A stretch of 64,000 nucleotides of DNA from CAWACP01 sp963780655 (GTDB lineage Bacteria > Acidobacteriota > Terriglobia > Bryobacterales > Bryobacteraceae). Where the stretch lies: the NCBI GenBank assembly GCA_963780655.1, contig CAWACP010000003.1, forward strand, positions 868,001 to 932,000. The letters run 5' to 3'. The notes under the pieces are model-generated. The model ran no database searches and had not been told where the DNA came from. It saw nothing but the letters and a program-made list of their open reading frames with translations. Position numbers and translations under genes: made by a program. How positions within the stretch are numbered: position 1 is the stretch's first letter; each line of letters begins with the position of its first letter. Below, one piece after another: positions 51,810 to 60,406 of this stretch.

Positions 51810-52334
51810 TCAATGTCCGAAGCGGGCGACACCCGCGCCCCAGGTCGGAGGCAAATCGTTCCAGGCGCCGTTCCACTTCTGCAACAGCTTGCCGTTGCGC
51901 ACATCCCAGAGAGTCAGATTGACAGTGGTCATCCCGTGGACCGTTCCGGAGTTAATCGCCACCCGGTCGCCCTTTCCGAGGAACTCCCGGGTGTAAATCA
52001 TGAGTCCATCGCCAAGCCGCCGGATCGGCCGCCCCGGCGCGTACAGGATCAGAGTGGTGGGAATCGGATAAGACGTGCAACAGTTCGGAACCCGCACGAG
52101 CCAGCCGGCCATTATGCCGTCCGGCGCAATCTGCAGTTGCTGGGTGTCAACCTGGTCCTTCTCGAGCGGCATCCGGATTCTGCTGCCGTCACTCAGAACG
52201 ATGTGAATACGTCCGCTGTTGTCCGTATCCGCCTGCGCCTGTTCGATGTACCGGTTCGGCGAGTTGCCCCAGGCGAGGGACGCCACACAGATCCAGAGCA
52301 GGATCGATTCGGGAGCCGCGCGGCCGAGGGCCAT
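51810..52334 (-). CDS. Secreted hypothetical protein
   Basis: A 174-residue protein with a signal peptide (about 1-23, ILLWICVASLAWG). The rest is beta-rich with IHIVLSDGSRIRMPLEKDQV and TTVNLTLWDVRNGKLLQKWN, perhaps a WD-like or beta-propeller blade fragment. A CC pair (VPNCCTSYP) is notable. No family recognised. It is divergent from the DUF2076-like gene, with only 9 bases between the two start codons. Confidence 0.6.
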   Translation of the reverse strand: MALGRAAPESILLWICVASLAWGNSPNRYIEQAQADTDNSGRIHIVLSDGSRIRMPLEKDQVDTQQLQIAPDGIMAGWLVRVPNCCTSYPIPTTLILYAPGRPIRRLGDGLMIYTREFLGKGDRVAINSGTVHGMTTVNLTLWDVRNGKLLQKWNGAWNDLPPTWGAGVARFGH

Positions 52335-52343
52335 GACGACATT

Positions 52344-53088
52344 ATGAAGCTCCCGAGAGCGCTGCTGTCACCGACGATTCACGGAACAGACGCCGGCCCC
52401 CGCTCACGACCCCGAAGCGGAGGAATTCATCCGAACGCAGATCGGCTCGCGTCCGGACGCGCTTTATCTGATGACGCAGACGGTTCTTATCCAGAACCTC
52501 GCCCTGCAACAGGCGAAGCAGCAACTGGATGAATTGCAAAGGCGGGTTCAGCAGACGGCTCCCCCCGCGGCCGCCGGAGGCAGCTTCCTGGGCGGAGCGC
52601 AGGGCGCGCCCGCGCAATCGTGGGGATCGGCTCCGCCGCCACCGCCACCGTACTACGGCGGCCCGCCCGCGGCCCAACCGGACGGCGGCCATAGCTTCCT
52701 GCGCAGCGCGGCAACCACCGCGGCGGGAGTAGCAGCCGGCGCGCTCGCCTTCGAAGGGATCAGTGCGCTGCTGGGCGGAGGACCGCACTTTGGCGGTGGC
52801 TTTGGCGGCGGCATGCCCGGCAGCAGCTTCCTCGGCGGGAATACTCCCGGCGAGACCATCGTCAACAACTACTACGATTCGCCGCAGGACACCGATCGGG
52901 AAGACAGGGACGACCAGAACGACCGCGGCGATCAGTTCACCGACGTTTCCGACGACACCACCGACGACGCCGGCACGGACGATGCCGGAGGCGATGACGG
53001 CGGGACTGATGACGGCGGCACTGACGACAGCGGGGGCTTCGACAGCGGGGATGGAGGCGATAGCGGCGGCGGTGGCGACTGGGTCTGA
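52344..53088 (+). CDS. DUF2076-like protein with acidic Gly/Asp tail (likely frameshifted N-terminus)
   Basis: The family core PEAEEFIRTQIGSRPDALYL then MTQTVLIQNLALQQAKQQLDE lies in the frame of 53088. No usable start precedes it in that frame; the first ATG is 52471, inside the core. ATG 52344 is one frame off, so a break is likely at about 52380-52395 and fits one extra base. Removing it gives about 247 residues. After the helical core come Gly/Pro-rich FLGG-type segments and a tail of repeating TDDAGG units. DUF2076 proteins have no known enzyme role. The tail overlaps an antisense gene (52932-53088). Confidence 0.65.
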
Positions 53089-53918
53089 GGCGCTGAAGCG
53101 GCCGGGTCGGCGAACTTCACCGTGGTGTCCACGCGCGTGCGGCGAAAACCGGTGTTCTCCAGCGAAGCGTTGATCTGCCGGTTCAGGAAGAACAGGATGT
53201 GCAGGCGGAACTCAGAGCCGAAGCTCACTGGAAACCAGACGCCTTCGTCGAACCGCTGATAGTTGACGTTGAAGCCGAGGCCGGGCAGATCCGTGCCGAG
53301 CAGCGTTCGGATGGCGAACGGAATTTTCCGCGATAGCTTGGTGTAGATGTTGAGGGGCTGGTACTCCTGTTCGTCGATGAGCGCCTCGCCGGCCCAGTCG
53401 ATGTCGCCGCGGTCGGCCGGTCGAAAGCCGATGCGCCAGACCTTCCGCCCTTTGACCACCTGCTCCCCAAGCAGCTCGAACCGGTATTTCTTCTGCTGTT
53501 CGGTGGTGAGCGGAAACAGATCGCCGGCAACGCCGTCCTTCGACTTACCGCTTAGGATGTCATCCCGGACATTGTCGATAATCTGACCATCGATGCTGTC
53601 CTTCTCCGGCACGGGCTCGCCTTTGAATTCGGTATATTGCCGCCCTTTCAGGAATTGTCCGGCAATGGTTTTCAGACGCTTCTCCGTGCCCTTCGGCCCT
53701 GGGAACGCTTCGTATTCGGCCGTTTCGTCCCGCAGCAGCTTCCCGTTCGTCCGGCGGGTCTGCACGCGTACGCGCTGCTCATAAACAAACTGCGTGCGCG
53801 CTTCCACGGCCCGGTCCTGATTCGCCGCCACGCGCGCCACGATCTCCGCCGCGGTGGGCGGCTGTTGGGCGGACAGGGCGCCCGAGGCGAGAAACGCGAG
53901 GAGCAGTGCGGAGCGCAT
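52932..53918 (-). CDS. Secreted hypothetical protein with Pro/Ser-rich tail
   Basis: A 328-residue protein with a signal peptide (MRSALLLAFLASGALSAQ). A central domain of beta strands follows: EIVARVAANQDRAVEARTQF, FPLTTEQQKKYRFELLGEQV, EALIDEQEYQPLNIYTKLS, WFPVSFGSEFRLHIL. The fold could be LolA-like, but this is a guess. The last 55 residues are Pro/Ser-rich (PPSSVPPSS type) and encoded antisense to the Asp/Gly tail of the DUF2076-like gene. Without that tail the protein would end near KFADP. Function unknown. Confidence 0.65.
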   Translation of the reverse strand: MRSALLLAFLASGALSAQQPPTAAEIVARVAANQDRAVEARTQFVYEQRVRVQTRRTNGKLLRDETAEYEAFPGPKGTEKRLKTIAGQFLKGRQYTEFKGEPVPEKDSIDGQIIDNVRDDILSGKSKDGVAGDLFPLTTEQQKKYRFELLGEQVVKGRKVWRIGFRPADRGDIDWAGEALIDEQEYQPLNIYTKLSRKIPFAIRTLLGTDLPGLGFNVNYQRFDEGVWFPVSFGSEFRLHILFFLNRQINASLENTGFRRTRVDTTVKFADPAASAPQTQSPPPPLSPPSPLSKPPLSSVPPSSVPPSSPPASSVPASSVVSSETSVN

Positions 53919-53978
53919 GGTCTTGTACCGTTATACGAAGCGCCGGCGGCCTGAGTTGCGAAACTCTACGCCGAGCTC

Positions 53979-54008
53979 TTCCGTGTAATCGAAAATACCT
54001 TGTATAAT
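53979..54008 (+). promoter_or_regulatory. Predicted promoter of the PP2C-kinase operon
   Basis: A perfect TATAAT (54003-54008) lies 52 bases upstream of the phosphatase ATG, with a weak TTCCGT at 53979-53984 and 18 bases between. It is the only perfect -10 hexamer I noticed in an intergenic region here. Prediction only. Confidence 0.45.
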
Positions 54009-54060
54009 CGTCAGCCACGGGCACGTCGCAATTCTTGTCTCGGGCGCCCAGCGGGAGCGC

Positions 54061-54840
54061 ATGATGTTGATGTTGACCACCGATTCTCTGTCGCGCCACG
54101 GCGGCCGCCGCACGAACCAGGATTTCTGTGGCTATCGGACAGCGCGCGGCGCCACCTGCTGGATCATCGCCGACGGCCTGGGCGGGCATGCCGGAGGAGA
54201 AGTGGCGTCGAAGCTCGCCGGCGAGCACATCCTCGATTCCTTCTCCGCGGAACCGGCAGTGTCGCGCGATCATCTGACCCGCTGGCTGGAATCGGCGAAC
54301 GGCGCGCTGCACGCAGCGCAGCGGTCGAGACCCGAGCTGCACGGCATGCGAACAACAGTGGTGGCGCTGGTGTCCGATGGCGCCGCCGCGCTGTGGGCTC
54401 ACCTGGGCGATTCGCGACTGTATCATTTTCGCGCCGGCGCCGTGCATTGCCAGACCAGGGATCACAGCGTCCCGCAGGCGATGGCCGCGGCGGGAGAGAT
54501 CAGCTCCTCCGAGATTCGCTTTCATGTGGATCGCAATCGGCTGCTGCACAGTCTGGGCGATTCCAGCCGTTTCCGGCCGGCGGTGCGCGATGCCGCGGAG
54601 CCGATCGAATCCGGCGACGCGTTCCTGTTATGCACGGATGGATTCTGGGAGCTGGTTACGGAAGAGGAGATGATAGGGGAACTGGCCGGCTCGCGCACGT
54701 CCGGCGAATGGCTGGCAGGCATGGAGCGGCGTGTTCGCGCGGCGATGAGCGGTGAAGATGACAACTATTCCGCGATTGCCATTTTCGCCAACGATTCCAC
54801 GGGTGCCGCCGCGTCATCTGCAAACGGAGAAGTGAGATGA
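54061..54840 (+). CDS. PP2C-type Ser/Thr protein phosphatase
   Basis: A 259-residue PP2C/PPM phosphatase that removes phosphate from Ser/Thr. Metal-binding motifs are present: RTNQDFCGY, then WIIADGLGGHAGGEVAS. GMRTTVVALVSDG, AHLGDSRLYHF and FLLCTDGFWELV follow, with the last metal Asp in GEDDNYSAIAI. No membrane segment. Its stop overlaps the kinase start by 4 bases, so phosphatase and kinase are translationally coupled and probably act on the same substrates. Confidence 0.93.
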   Translation: MMLMLTTDSLSRHGGRRTNQDFCGYRTARGATCWIIADGLGGHAGGEVASKLAGEHILDSFSAEPAVSRDHLTRWLESANGALHAAQRSRPELHGMRTTVVALVSDGAAALWAHLGDSRLYHFRAGAVHCQTRDHSVPQAMAAAGEISSSEIRFHVDRNRLLHSLGDSSRFRPAVRDAAEPIESGDAFLLCTDGFWELVTEEEMIGELAGSRTSGEWLAGMERRVRAAMSGEDDNYSAIAIFANDSTGAAASSANGEVR

Positions 54841-56984
54841 ACGCCGAGACGCTGTGCGCGAACTGCATGGAGGAGTGTGGCGACGCTGCAGTCTGCCCGC
54901 ATTGCGGACGTCCTCCGATCGCGCCGCCGGATTCTCCGCTTCAACTGCCGCCGCGCACTATTCTGCACGACCAGTACGTGATCGGCCGCGTGCTGGGACA
55001 CGGCGGCTTCGGCGTCACCTATATCGGATGGGACATGAACCTGGCGCGCAAAGTTGCGGTGAAGGAGTATATGCCGCACGGAGTGGCGACGCGCACGGGC
55101 GGCGCTCCCACCGTGGTCCCGTTTTCAGGTCAGAGCCAGCGCGATTACGAATGGGGCCTCGAGAAGTTTCTGGATGAAGCGCGCGTGGTGGCTCGCTTCT
55201 CCAACCATCCGGGCATTGTTTCGGTGCTGAATTTCTTTCGCGCCAACGGCACGGCGTACCTGGTGATGGAGTTTCTGGACGGCGACACGTTCCAGCAGTA
55301 CCTTGCGCGTAAGGGCGGCCGAATCACATTCAACTGGGCCGTCCGTATTATGACGCCGGCTATGGATGCGCTGTGCGAGGTGCACAGGATCGGCTTGCTG
55401 CATCGTGATGTCAGTCCGGACAATGTCTTCCTCACGAAGAGCGGACAGGTGAAGGTGCTCGACTTCGGCGCGGCTCGTTACGCGCTCAGCCAGCAGAGTC
55501 GCAACCTTTCCATCATTCTGAAGGAGGGCTACGCGCCCGAAGAGCAGTACCGCACCAAGGGCAATCAGGGGCCGTGGACGGATGTTTACGCCGTCGCCGC
55601 CACCATCTATCGCGCCATCACCGGCGTCGTCCCGCCCCCGGCTCTCGACCGTCTGGAGGTGGATGAGCTCCTGCTACCGAGCGCTCTCGGCGTGGAGATT
55701 CCGGCCGGCGGTGAGGCGACTCTGATGAAGGGACTGGCCGTGCGCGCGGCGAACCGCTTCCAGTCAATGGAGGATTTCAAGACCGAGATCGCCGGGAATA
55801 GCGCTCCCGTTTCAGGCGGCGTCATGGTTCCTGCGGCGGCAGATATCGGCAGTACGAGGATCATCTCATCGACTCACGCCCCAGTATCCGCTGCCACGAT
55901 GCCGGTGACCGCTCGCGAACCAGGGCCACCGCCCCTTCCCGCTCCGCCTCCGCCTCCACCTCCTGCTGCGCTTCCGCGGAAATGGCTGGTCGTGGCGGGG
56001 GCGTTCATTCTGCTGGTGGGCAGCCTGCTGGCATACTCCACGGTCAGGATGTTCCGGACGGTGCCGCCGGTTGCTTCCGCGGCCCGTGCGCCGGATGCCG
56101 CTCCCCAGTCCACGCCGGCAACAGTCGCTCCGGCTGGCACGCCATCCGCAGCCCCAGGACCGGATCAGACCGGTTCTCAGCGCACTGCGGAAAACTACGA
56201 GCGGCCGAACGAACGGACGGGAATCGGCGTGCGGCCGCCGCGTCCGCGAGAGCAGAGCCGCGAATACGCCAGACGCGAACCCGTGCACAACGACGCCCCA
56301 CAGACGTTCGGCGAAACCGCCGTGGAGACGTTCCGGGCAGAGCCTCAGACCATCGAAAAGGGCCAGTCGACCACTCTGGTCTGGACCGCGCGAGACGCCA
56401 AATACGTGATGATTTCGCAGTTGGGGCGCTTCGATCCCCTGGGGCAGGTGCAGGTTTCTCCGGCGTGGGACACGACGTACACGCTCACGGCATTCGGCAC
56501 GGGCGGCCAGTCGGCGAGCGCATCCATCGCCGTGAAGGTGAACGCCCCCGGAAGTTTCGGGGCATCGGCGGTCCCTAACCCCTCGGTGTATGGCCGGCCG
56601 CCATATCCCAGCCCGTACCGGCCGCCGGCGCCGCCGTTCGCGATTTTCGTCACCCACGAACACAACGCCGGAGGCGCGCCGCATGCGGTAACCGGCGTCC
56701 GGGGCGCGATCATGAGACGCGGCTATTCGCCGGACTCGGGTTCCTGCAGCGGAATGCTGCGTATCGCCGGAGGCTATATCATTTACACGGCGAGCGACCC
56801 TGCCCACAGCTTTCGCGCGCCTGTCTCCGAGATCGCCGACGTGAGCGAGAATGCGGTGTTACAGCGCGGTACCTCAGCGTTTCACATCCGCTTCGCCAAT
56901 GGCGCAAACTACAACTTCATCCCGCAGAATGGCGCGTCCCTGGCGGCCGTGGAGGCCATCCGGCGAGCGATGACGGCTCGATAA
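54837..56984 (+). CDS. Ser/Thr protein kinase with membrane segment, Ig-like and PH-like C-terminal domains
   Basis: A 715-residue kinase. An N-terminal zinc-ribbon-like CANCMEECGDAAVCPHCGRP opens the protein. The Hanks kinase spans about 45-310: GHGGFGVTYIGWD, Lys in VAVKEYMPHG, HRDVSPDNVFL and DFGAARYAL. Asp/Asn catalytic residues are present, though HRDVSPDN is a variant of HRDLKPEN. A membrane segment is at about 381-400. Outside it is an Ig-like segment (FRAEPQTIEKGQSTTLVWTA) and a final small beta domain (GMLRIAGGYIIYTASD). Pro-rich linkers separate parts. The KEYMP kinase group is common in this phylum. Partner phosphatase overlaps upstream. Confidence 0.92.
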   Translation: MNAETLCANCMEECGDAAVCPHCGRPPIAPPDSPLQLPPRTILHDQYVIGRVLGHGGFGVTYIGWDMNLARKVAVKEYMPHGVATRTGGAPTVVPFSGQSQRDYEWGLEKFLDEARVVARFSNHPGIVSVLNFFRANGTAYLVMEFLDGDTFQQYLARKGGRITFNWAVRIMTPAMDALCEVHRIGLLHRDVSPDNVFLTKSGQVKVLDFGAARYALSQQSRNLSIILKEGYAPEEQYRTKGNQGPWTDVYAVAATIYRAITGVVPPPALDRLEVDELLLPSALGVEIPAGGEATLMKGLAVRAANRFQSMEDFKTEIAGNSAPVSGGVMVPAAADIGSTRIISSTHAPVSAATMPVTAREPGPPPLPAPPPPPPPAALPRKWLVVAGAFILLVGSLLAYSTVRMFRTVPPVASAARAPDAAPQSTPATVAPAGTPSAAPGPDQTGSQRTAENYERPNERTGIGVRPPRPREQSREYARREPVHNDAPQTFGETAVETFRAEPQTIEKGQSTTLVWTARDAKYVMISQLGRFDPLGQVQVSPAWDTTYTLTAFGTGGQSASASIAVKVNAPGSFGASAVPNPSVYGRPPYPSPYRPPAPPFAIFVTHEHNAGGAPHAVTGVRGAIMRRGYSPDSGSCSGMLRIAGGYIIYTASDPAHSFRAPVSEIADVSENAVLQRGTSAFHIRFANGANYNFIPQNGASLAAVEAIRRAMTAR

Positions 56985-57001
56985 GGTCTGAAGTATTCGT
57001 C

Positions 57002-57074
57002 ACCGCTCCCTCACGGTCACGGCTCTGTTACAGCGTTGCAGGACCTTACTGAGCCGCGACCGTGAGGGAGCGGT
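57002..57074. repeat. Repeat family C: long near-perfect palindrome
   Basis: Arms of 24 bases (57002-57025 and 57051-57074) pair with a single mismatch around a 25-base loop. Core: CCGCTCCCTCACGGTC against its complement. It lies between the convergent kinase and PNPOx-like genes and could terminate both, but no T-run follows. Only one copy is present in this window. Confidence 0.75.
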
Positions 57075-57095
57075 TGGGCCTGGGTTCAGCGCATT

Positions 57096-57755
57096 TCAAC
57101 GATCATGCTCTGATCGCTTTCTGTATCGCACGACGTACTCGGGCGGCTGAGCGCCTTCCGCCAGCCGCGAATCGGGCACGGGCGTTCGCGCTTCCAGCGT
57201 GAGCGGGAGAACTCCGGCCCACACCGGCAGAGCGTAGTCCTCCTCGTCATCGAGCGGCGGACCGGTCCTGATCTTCGCCGATGCTTCTTCGATGGTGAAC
57301 CGGAGCACCGAGGTGGCCTTCAGCTCCTGCGCGGTGGGGGTGCGCACATCCGCCCAGCGGCCCGCGATCACGTGCTCCGAAATGATTTGCAGAGCCCGTG
57401 CTTTCTGCTCCGCGTCCTCGATCCTGCGCGCCGTGCCGAAGGCAGTCACCGACCGGTAGTTCATGGAATGATGAAACGCCGATCGCGCCAGCACCAGCCC
57501 ATCCACCAGCGTCACGGTGACGCACGCCGGCACGCCCGTCTCCAGCTCGCGCAGCATGCGGCTGGCCGCCGAGCCGTGCAGGTAGAGCGTGTCCTCCTCG
57601 CGTCCGAACAGCGTGGGAATCACGAACGGCTGACCCTCCACCTGGAACCCGACATGCGCCAGGAAAGCGGCATCCAGGATCTCATGAATCACCGCAGGCT
57701 CGTGCGAGCCGCGTTTCGGCAATCGGCGTAGTTGTGTCCGTTCGGTCAGCGTCAT
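57096..57755 (-). CDS. Pyridoxamine 5'-phosphate oxidase-family FMN-binding protein (NimA-like)
   Basis: A 219-residue split-barrel flavoprotein: LDAAFLAHVGFQVEGQPFVI, then PTLFGREEDTLYLHGSA, VTVTLVDGLVLARSAFHHSM and NYRSVTAFGTAR. This resembles NimA-type and FMN-dependent oxidase-like relatives more than the true PNPOx. The FMN-binding residues cannot be confirmed by eye. Its start overlaps the preceding gene's stop by 4 bases. Together they are divergent from a MocR-type regulator, which makes it a possible target. Confidence 0.82.
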   Translation of the reverse strand: MTLTERTQLRRLPKRGSHEPAVIHEILDAAFLAHVGFQVEGQPFVIPTLFGREEDTLYLHGSAASRMLRELETGVPACVTVTLVDGLVLARSAFHHSMNYRSVTAFGTARRIEDAEQKARALQIISEHVIAGRWADVRTPTAQELKATSVLRFTIEEASAKIRTGPPLDDEEDYALPVWAGVLPLTLEARTPVPDSRLAEGAQPPEYVVRYRKRSEHDR

Positions 57756-58327
57756 TGCTTGACTCGCGTGAAGGTGGCGATCCAGTTAGTCTCCCACGTC
57801 TTCCCTCCATCCAGCGAGAAAGCCTGCTCCCAGCGTGCCGTATCCGGCGATGACACCGTCCAGAGAAAACGGACGAAAGTGTTCGCGCCATTCAAGTCTT
57901 CCTGGTCGTAGAACTCGCCGTGGCCGTTCCCGTCGAATTTGCCCACGGTGGCGGGAAGCGAGAACACGCCATTCTTCTGATTCGCCCAGTAGATGCTCCA
58001 CTGGTGAGACTTCGGATTGTAGGTGCGCACCGACATTCCCTCGAGGTGACCTGACGGGGTGTCGGCCTCCAGTTCATCGATGTTGGCGCGGCCTTCCCAG
58101 ATGGGCCGGGCAACCAGATCGGCGTCGAACTCCACCCAGTCGTTCAGGCCGGCGAGCGGATGCAGCAGGCGGCGGTTGTGGGCCTTCCAGTGGCCGAACT
58201 CGAAGTCGAAGTCGTGCTGGCCGTCGCGTTCGGCGGCGGCGGCTTTTTGCGGAACTGAAGTCGTCTCGGCCGGCGCGCTGCAGATCAGAGCCGCCAGCAT
58301 GAAATGGATCAAATTACGCTGCAACAT
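57752..58327 (-). CDS. Hypothetical DUF1579-like secreted protein
   Basis: About 191 residues. N-terminal hydrophobic signal (MLQRNLIHFMLAALICSAPA). The body is FDFEFGHWKAHNRRLLHPLA, then PKSHQWSIYWANQKNGVF and WEQAFSLDGGKTWETNWI, the pattern of DUF1579-like beta-barrel proteins. ATG 58327 is chosen because it begins the signal peptide; a start at 58369 would reach into the MocR promoter. Function unknown. It forms a two-gene operon with the PNPOx-like gene. Confidence 0.65.
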   Translation of the reverse strand: MLQRNLIHFMLAALICSAPAETTSVPQKAAAAERDGQHDFDFEFGHWKAHNRRLLHPLAGLNDWVEFDADLVARPIWEGRANIDELEADTPSGHLEGMSVRTYNPKSHQWSIYWANQKNGVFSLPATVGKFDGNGHGEFYDQEDLNGANTFVRFLWTVSSPDTARWEQAFSLDGGKTWETNWIATFTRVKQ

Positions 58328-58374
58328 GTCATCAGCATGCTGCGCCGCGTGGTATTTTGAAAGATCCACTTTTT

Positions 58375-59808
58375 ATGCCATTGGCGATACCACTTTCGAG
58401 AGACAAGGGGCCCCTGTTCCGACAGATCTATCTGGGCCTGCGGGAAGCGATCCTGGGTGGCGCGTTCCGCGACGGCGAGAAGCTGCCTTCATCGCGTGAT
58501 GTGGCTGAACAACTCGGCGTGTCCCGAACGGTTGTGGTGCTCGCGTTCGATCAGCTTCTGGCTGAAGGCTTCACCACGGGCCACACCGGCTCGGGGACCT
58601 ACGTTTCGAGCGGAGTGGGCGCGAACCGGTCCAATCGGACTGACCGCCCGGCGAAGCTGCGTTTGTCGCGTTTTGGAATCTCGGCGGCAGCGGCCTGGCC
58701 GAGAGTGCATTCACCCTTCCAGCGCGGGCGGGCGCTCCTCTACGACTTCGCTTACGGCCGCAGCGATCTGGAAACATTTCCCTTCGAGATGTGGCGCCGA
58801 ATTCTGCTTCGCTGCGCGCGGAAAGCGCCGGTGTCGGAACTCGACTATGGTCCCGCGGGCGGGAACGCCGCATTGCGCGAGGCCATCTGTACACACCTGC
58901 TCCGGTCGCGCGCGGTGAGCTGTGACGCTGACCAGGTGATCGTGGTCAATGGTTCGCAGCAGGCGCTGGATCTTATCGCTCGGGTCCTGATCGAACGAGG
59001 CGATCGCGTGGCCATCGAAGATCCGAGCTACCAGGGAACGAGAGAGTCGCTTCGCGCCGCGGGCGCCCATCTGCTTCCGATCGCGGTGGACCATGAAGGC
59101 CTGAACCCTGCCCGACTGCCGTCGAGCGCGCGCATGGCCTTTGCGACTCCCTCGCACCAGTTCCCGACCGGGGCCATTCTGCCGCTCGCGCGCCGCCTGG
59201 AGCTTCTGGAATGGGCGAGGCGCGCGAACGCGGTTCTGGTGGAGGACGACTACGACGGCGAGTTCCGCTATGAAGGCCAGCCGCTGGAATCTCTGCAGGG
59301 GCTCGACCGCGAAGGACGCGTGATCTACATCGGGACGTTCTCACGGACGGTGTTTTCGTCCCTGCGCATCGGTTATCTGGTGGCGCCGAAGAGTCTGGCG
59401 CCGGCGTTCACGGCGGCGAAGTGGCTATGCGACCGGCACACCGCGACACTCGAGCAGGAAACGCTCGCTGAATTCATCACCAGCGGAATGTATGAGCGCT
59501 ACCTGCGGCGGGTCCGGCGCAGGAATGCTGTTCGCCGCAAGGCGCTGCTCGATTCCATTCGGAAATACCTGGACGATCGCGTCGAAGTGACCGGCGACGG
59601 GGCCGGCGCTCACGTCGTCCTCTGGCCCGCGCGCGCCCTTAGCGAGGAGACCATCATCGCCGGAGCCGCGGCGCGGGGTGTTGGCGTTTACGGCATATCG
59701 CCCTACTGCCTGAAACAGCCCGCGCGAACGGGAATTATGCTGGGCTACTCACGCCTGCGGGAAACGGAGATCCGCGAGGGCGTCCGGCGTTTGAGCGAAG
59801 TTGTGTGA
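58375..59808 (+). CDS. MocR-type GntR/aminotransferase transcriptional regulator
   Basis: A 477-residue protein. A GntR winged-helix domain comes first (LFRQIYLGLREAILGGAFRD, then LPSSRDVAEQLGVSRTVV). A class I aminotransferase-like domain follows (about 110-470: LDYGPAGGNAALREAIC, VVNGSQQALDLIAR, DPSYQGTRESL, VEDDYDGEFRYEGQPL). The PLP-Lys position reads GTFSRTVFSSLRIGY, with Arg where most have Lys (FSK), so PLP may not be bound covalently. Start ATG 58375; TTG 58357 is an alternative. Divergent from the PNPOx-like operon, 47 bases between starts. Confidence 0.93.
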   Translation: MPLAIPLSRDKGPLFRQIYLGLREAILGGAFRDGEKLPSSRDVAEQLGVSRTVVVLAFDQLLAEGFTTGHTGSGTYVSSGVGANRSNRTDRPAKLRLSRFGISAAAAWPRVHSPFQRGRALLYDFAYGRSDLETFPFEMWRRILLRCARKAPVSELDYGPAGGNAALREAICTHLLRSRAVSCDADQVIVVNGSQQALDLIARVLIERGDRVAIEDPSYQGTRESLRAAGAHLLPIAVDHEGLNPARLPSSARMAFATPSHQFPTGAILPLARRLELLEWARRANAVLVEDDYDGEFRYEGQPLESLQGLDREGRVIYIGTFSRTVFSSLRIGYLVAPKSLAPAFTAAKWLCDRHTATLEQETLAEFITSGMYERYLRRVRRRNAVRRKALLDSIRKYLDDRVEVTGDGAGAHVVLWPARALSEETIIAGAAARGVGVYGISPYCLKQPARTGIMLGYSRLRETEIREGVRRLSEVV

Positions 59809-59815
59809 CGTGCGG

Positions 59816-60406
59816 TCAATCACGGCTCAACTCGTCCAGCCGGTCGATCTGCTGCTGCAACCGCCGCGCGCCCCGCTCGTTCAGCTTCGCTATGCCGAGG
59901 AAAACCGCGGCAACCAGAATTGAGTAAGTGACGATGATCAGCTCCGGGTGCTTCACCTGATGCGCATTCGTGCGCCCGAAAGACGCGATCAGCACCACAA
60001 GGCCCGGAATCAGCGGTCCCAGATACCAACGCCACACGCCGCGGAGAAGATCGCGCTGGCGCATCAGCTCGCGCCGCTGGAACTCGATGAAACTCGACAA
60101 TGCCGCGTCTTCGGGGACCCGCTTCGCGGAGCCCTGGGCGTGCAACTGCCACACCACCCAGGCCGTGCCGGCAATCAGCAGGCCGAAGCCAATGCGTGCG
60201 AGAACATCGTCCGTTCGCACGAAATCGTATGCGAAGAAGATGGTGACTGCGAGGGCCGCGACATACTCGCGAACATTTCGCCATCCGATAGTGCGCTGGA
60301 ACTTACCCGCACTCATTCGAATCTGTTCCACTGACATACGCGCTCCTTCAGTCTGCTGGCCCTGCCAGAGTTCTTTCATACGATCCGGGGAGGATTCACT
60401 GCCCAT
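59816..60406 (-). CDS. Membrane protein co-encoded with ECF sigma factor
   Basis: A 196-residue protein with four predicted membrane segments (EYVAALAVTIFFAYDFV, ARIGFGLLIAGTAWVVW, GPLIPGLVVLIASFG and LIIVTYSILVAAVFLGIA). The soluble N-terminal 40 residues would face the cytoplasm. Its start overlaps the sigma-factor gene by 11 bases. By position it may be an anti-sigma regulator, but it lacks a recognisable zinc anti-sigma motif, so this is inference only. Confidence 0.65.
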   Translation of the reverse strand: MGSESSPDRMKELWQGQQTEGARMSVEQIRMSAGKFQRTIGWRNVREYVAALAVTIFFAYDFVRTDDVLARIGFGLLIAGTAWVVWQLHAQGSAKRVPEDAALSSFIEFQRRELMRQRDLLRGVWRWYLGPLIPGLVVLIASFGRTNAHQVKHPELIIVTYSILVAAVFLGIAKLNERGARRLQQQIDRLDELSRD

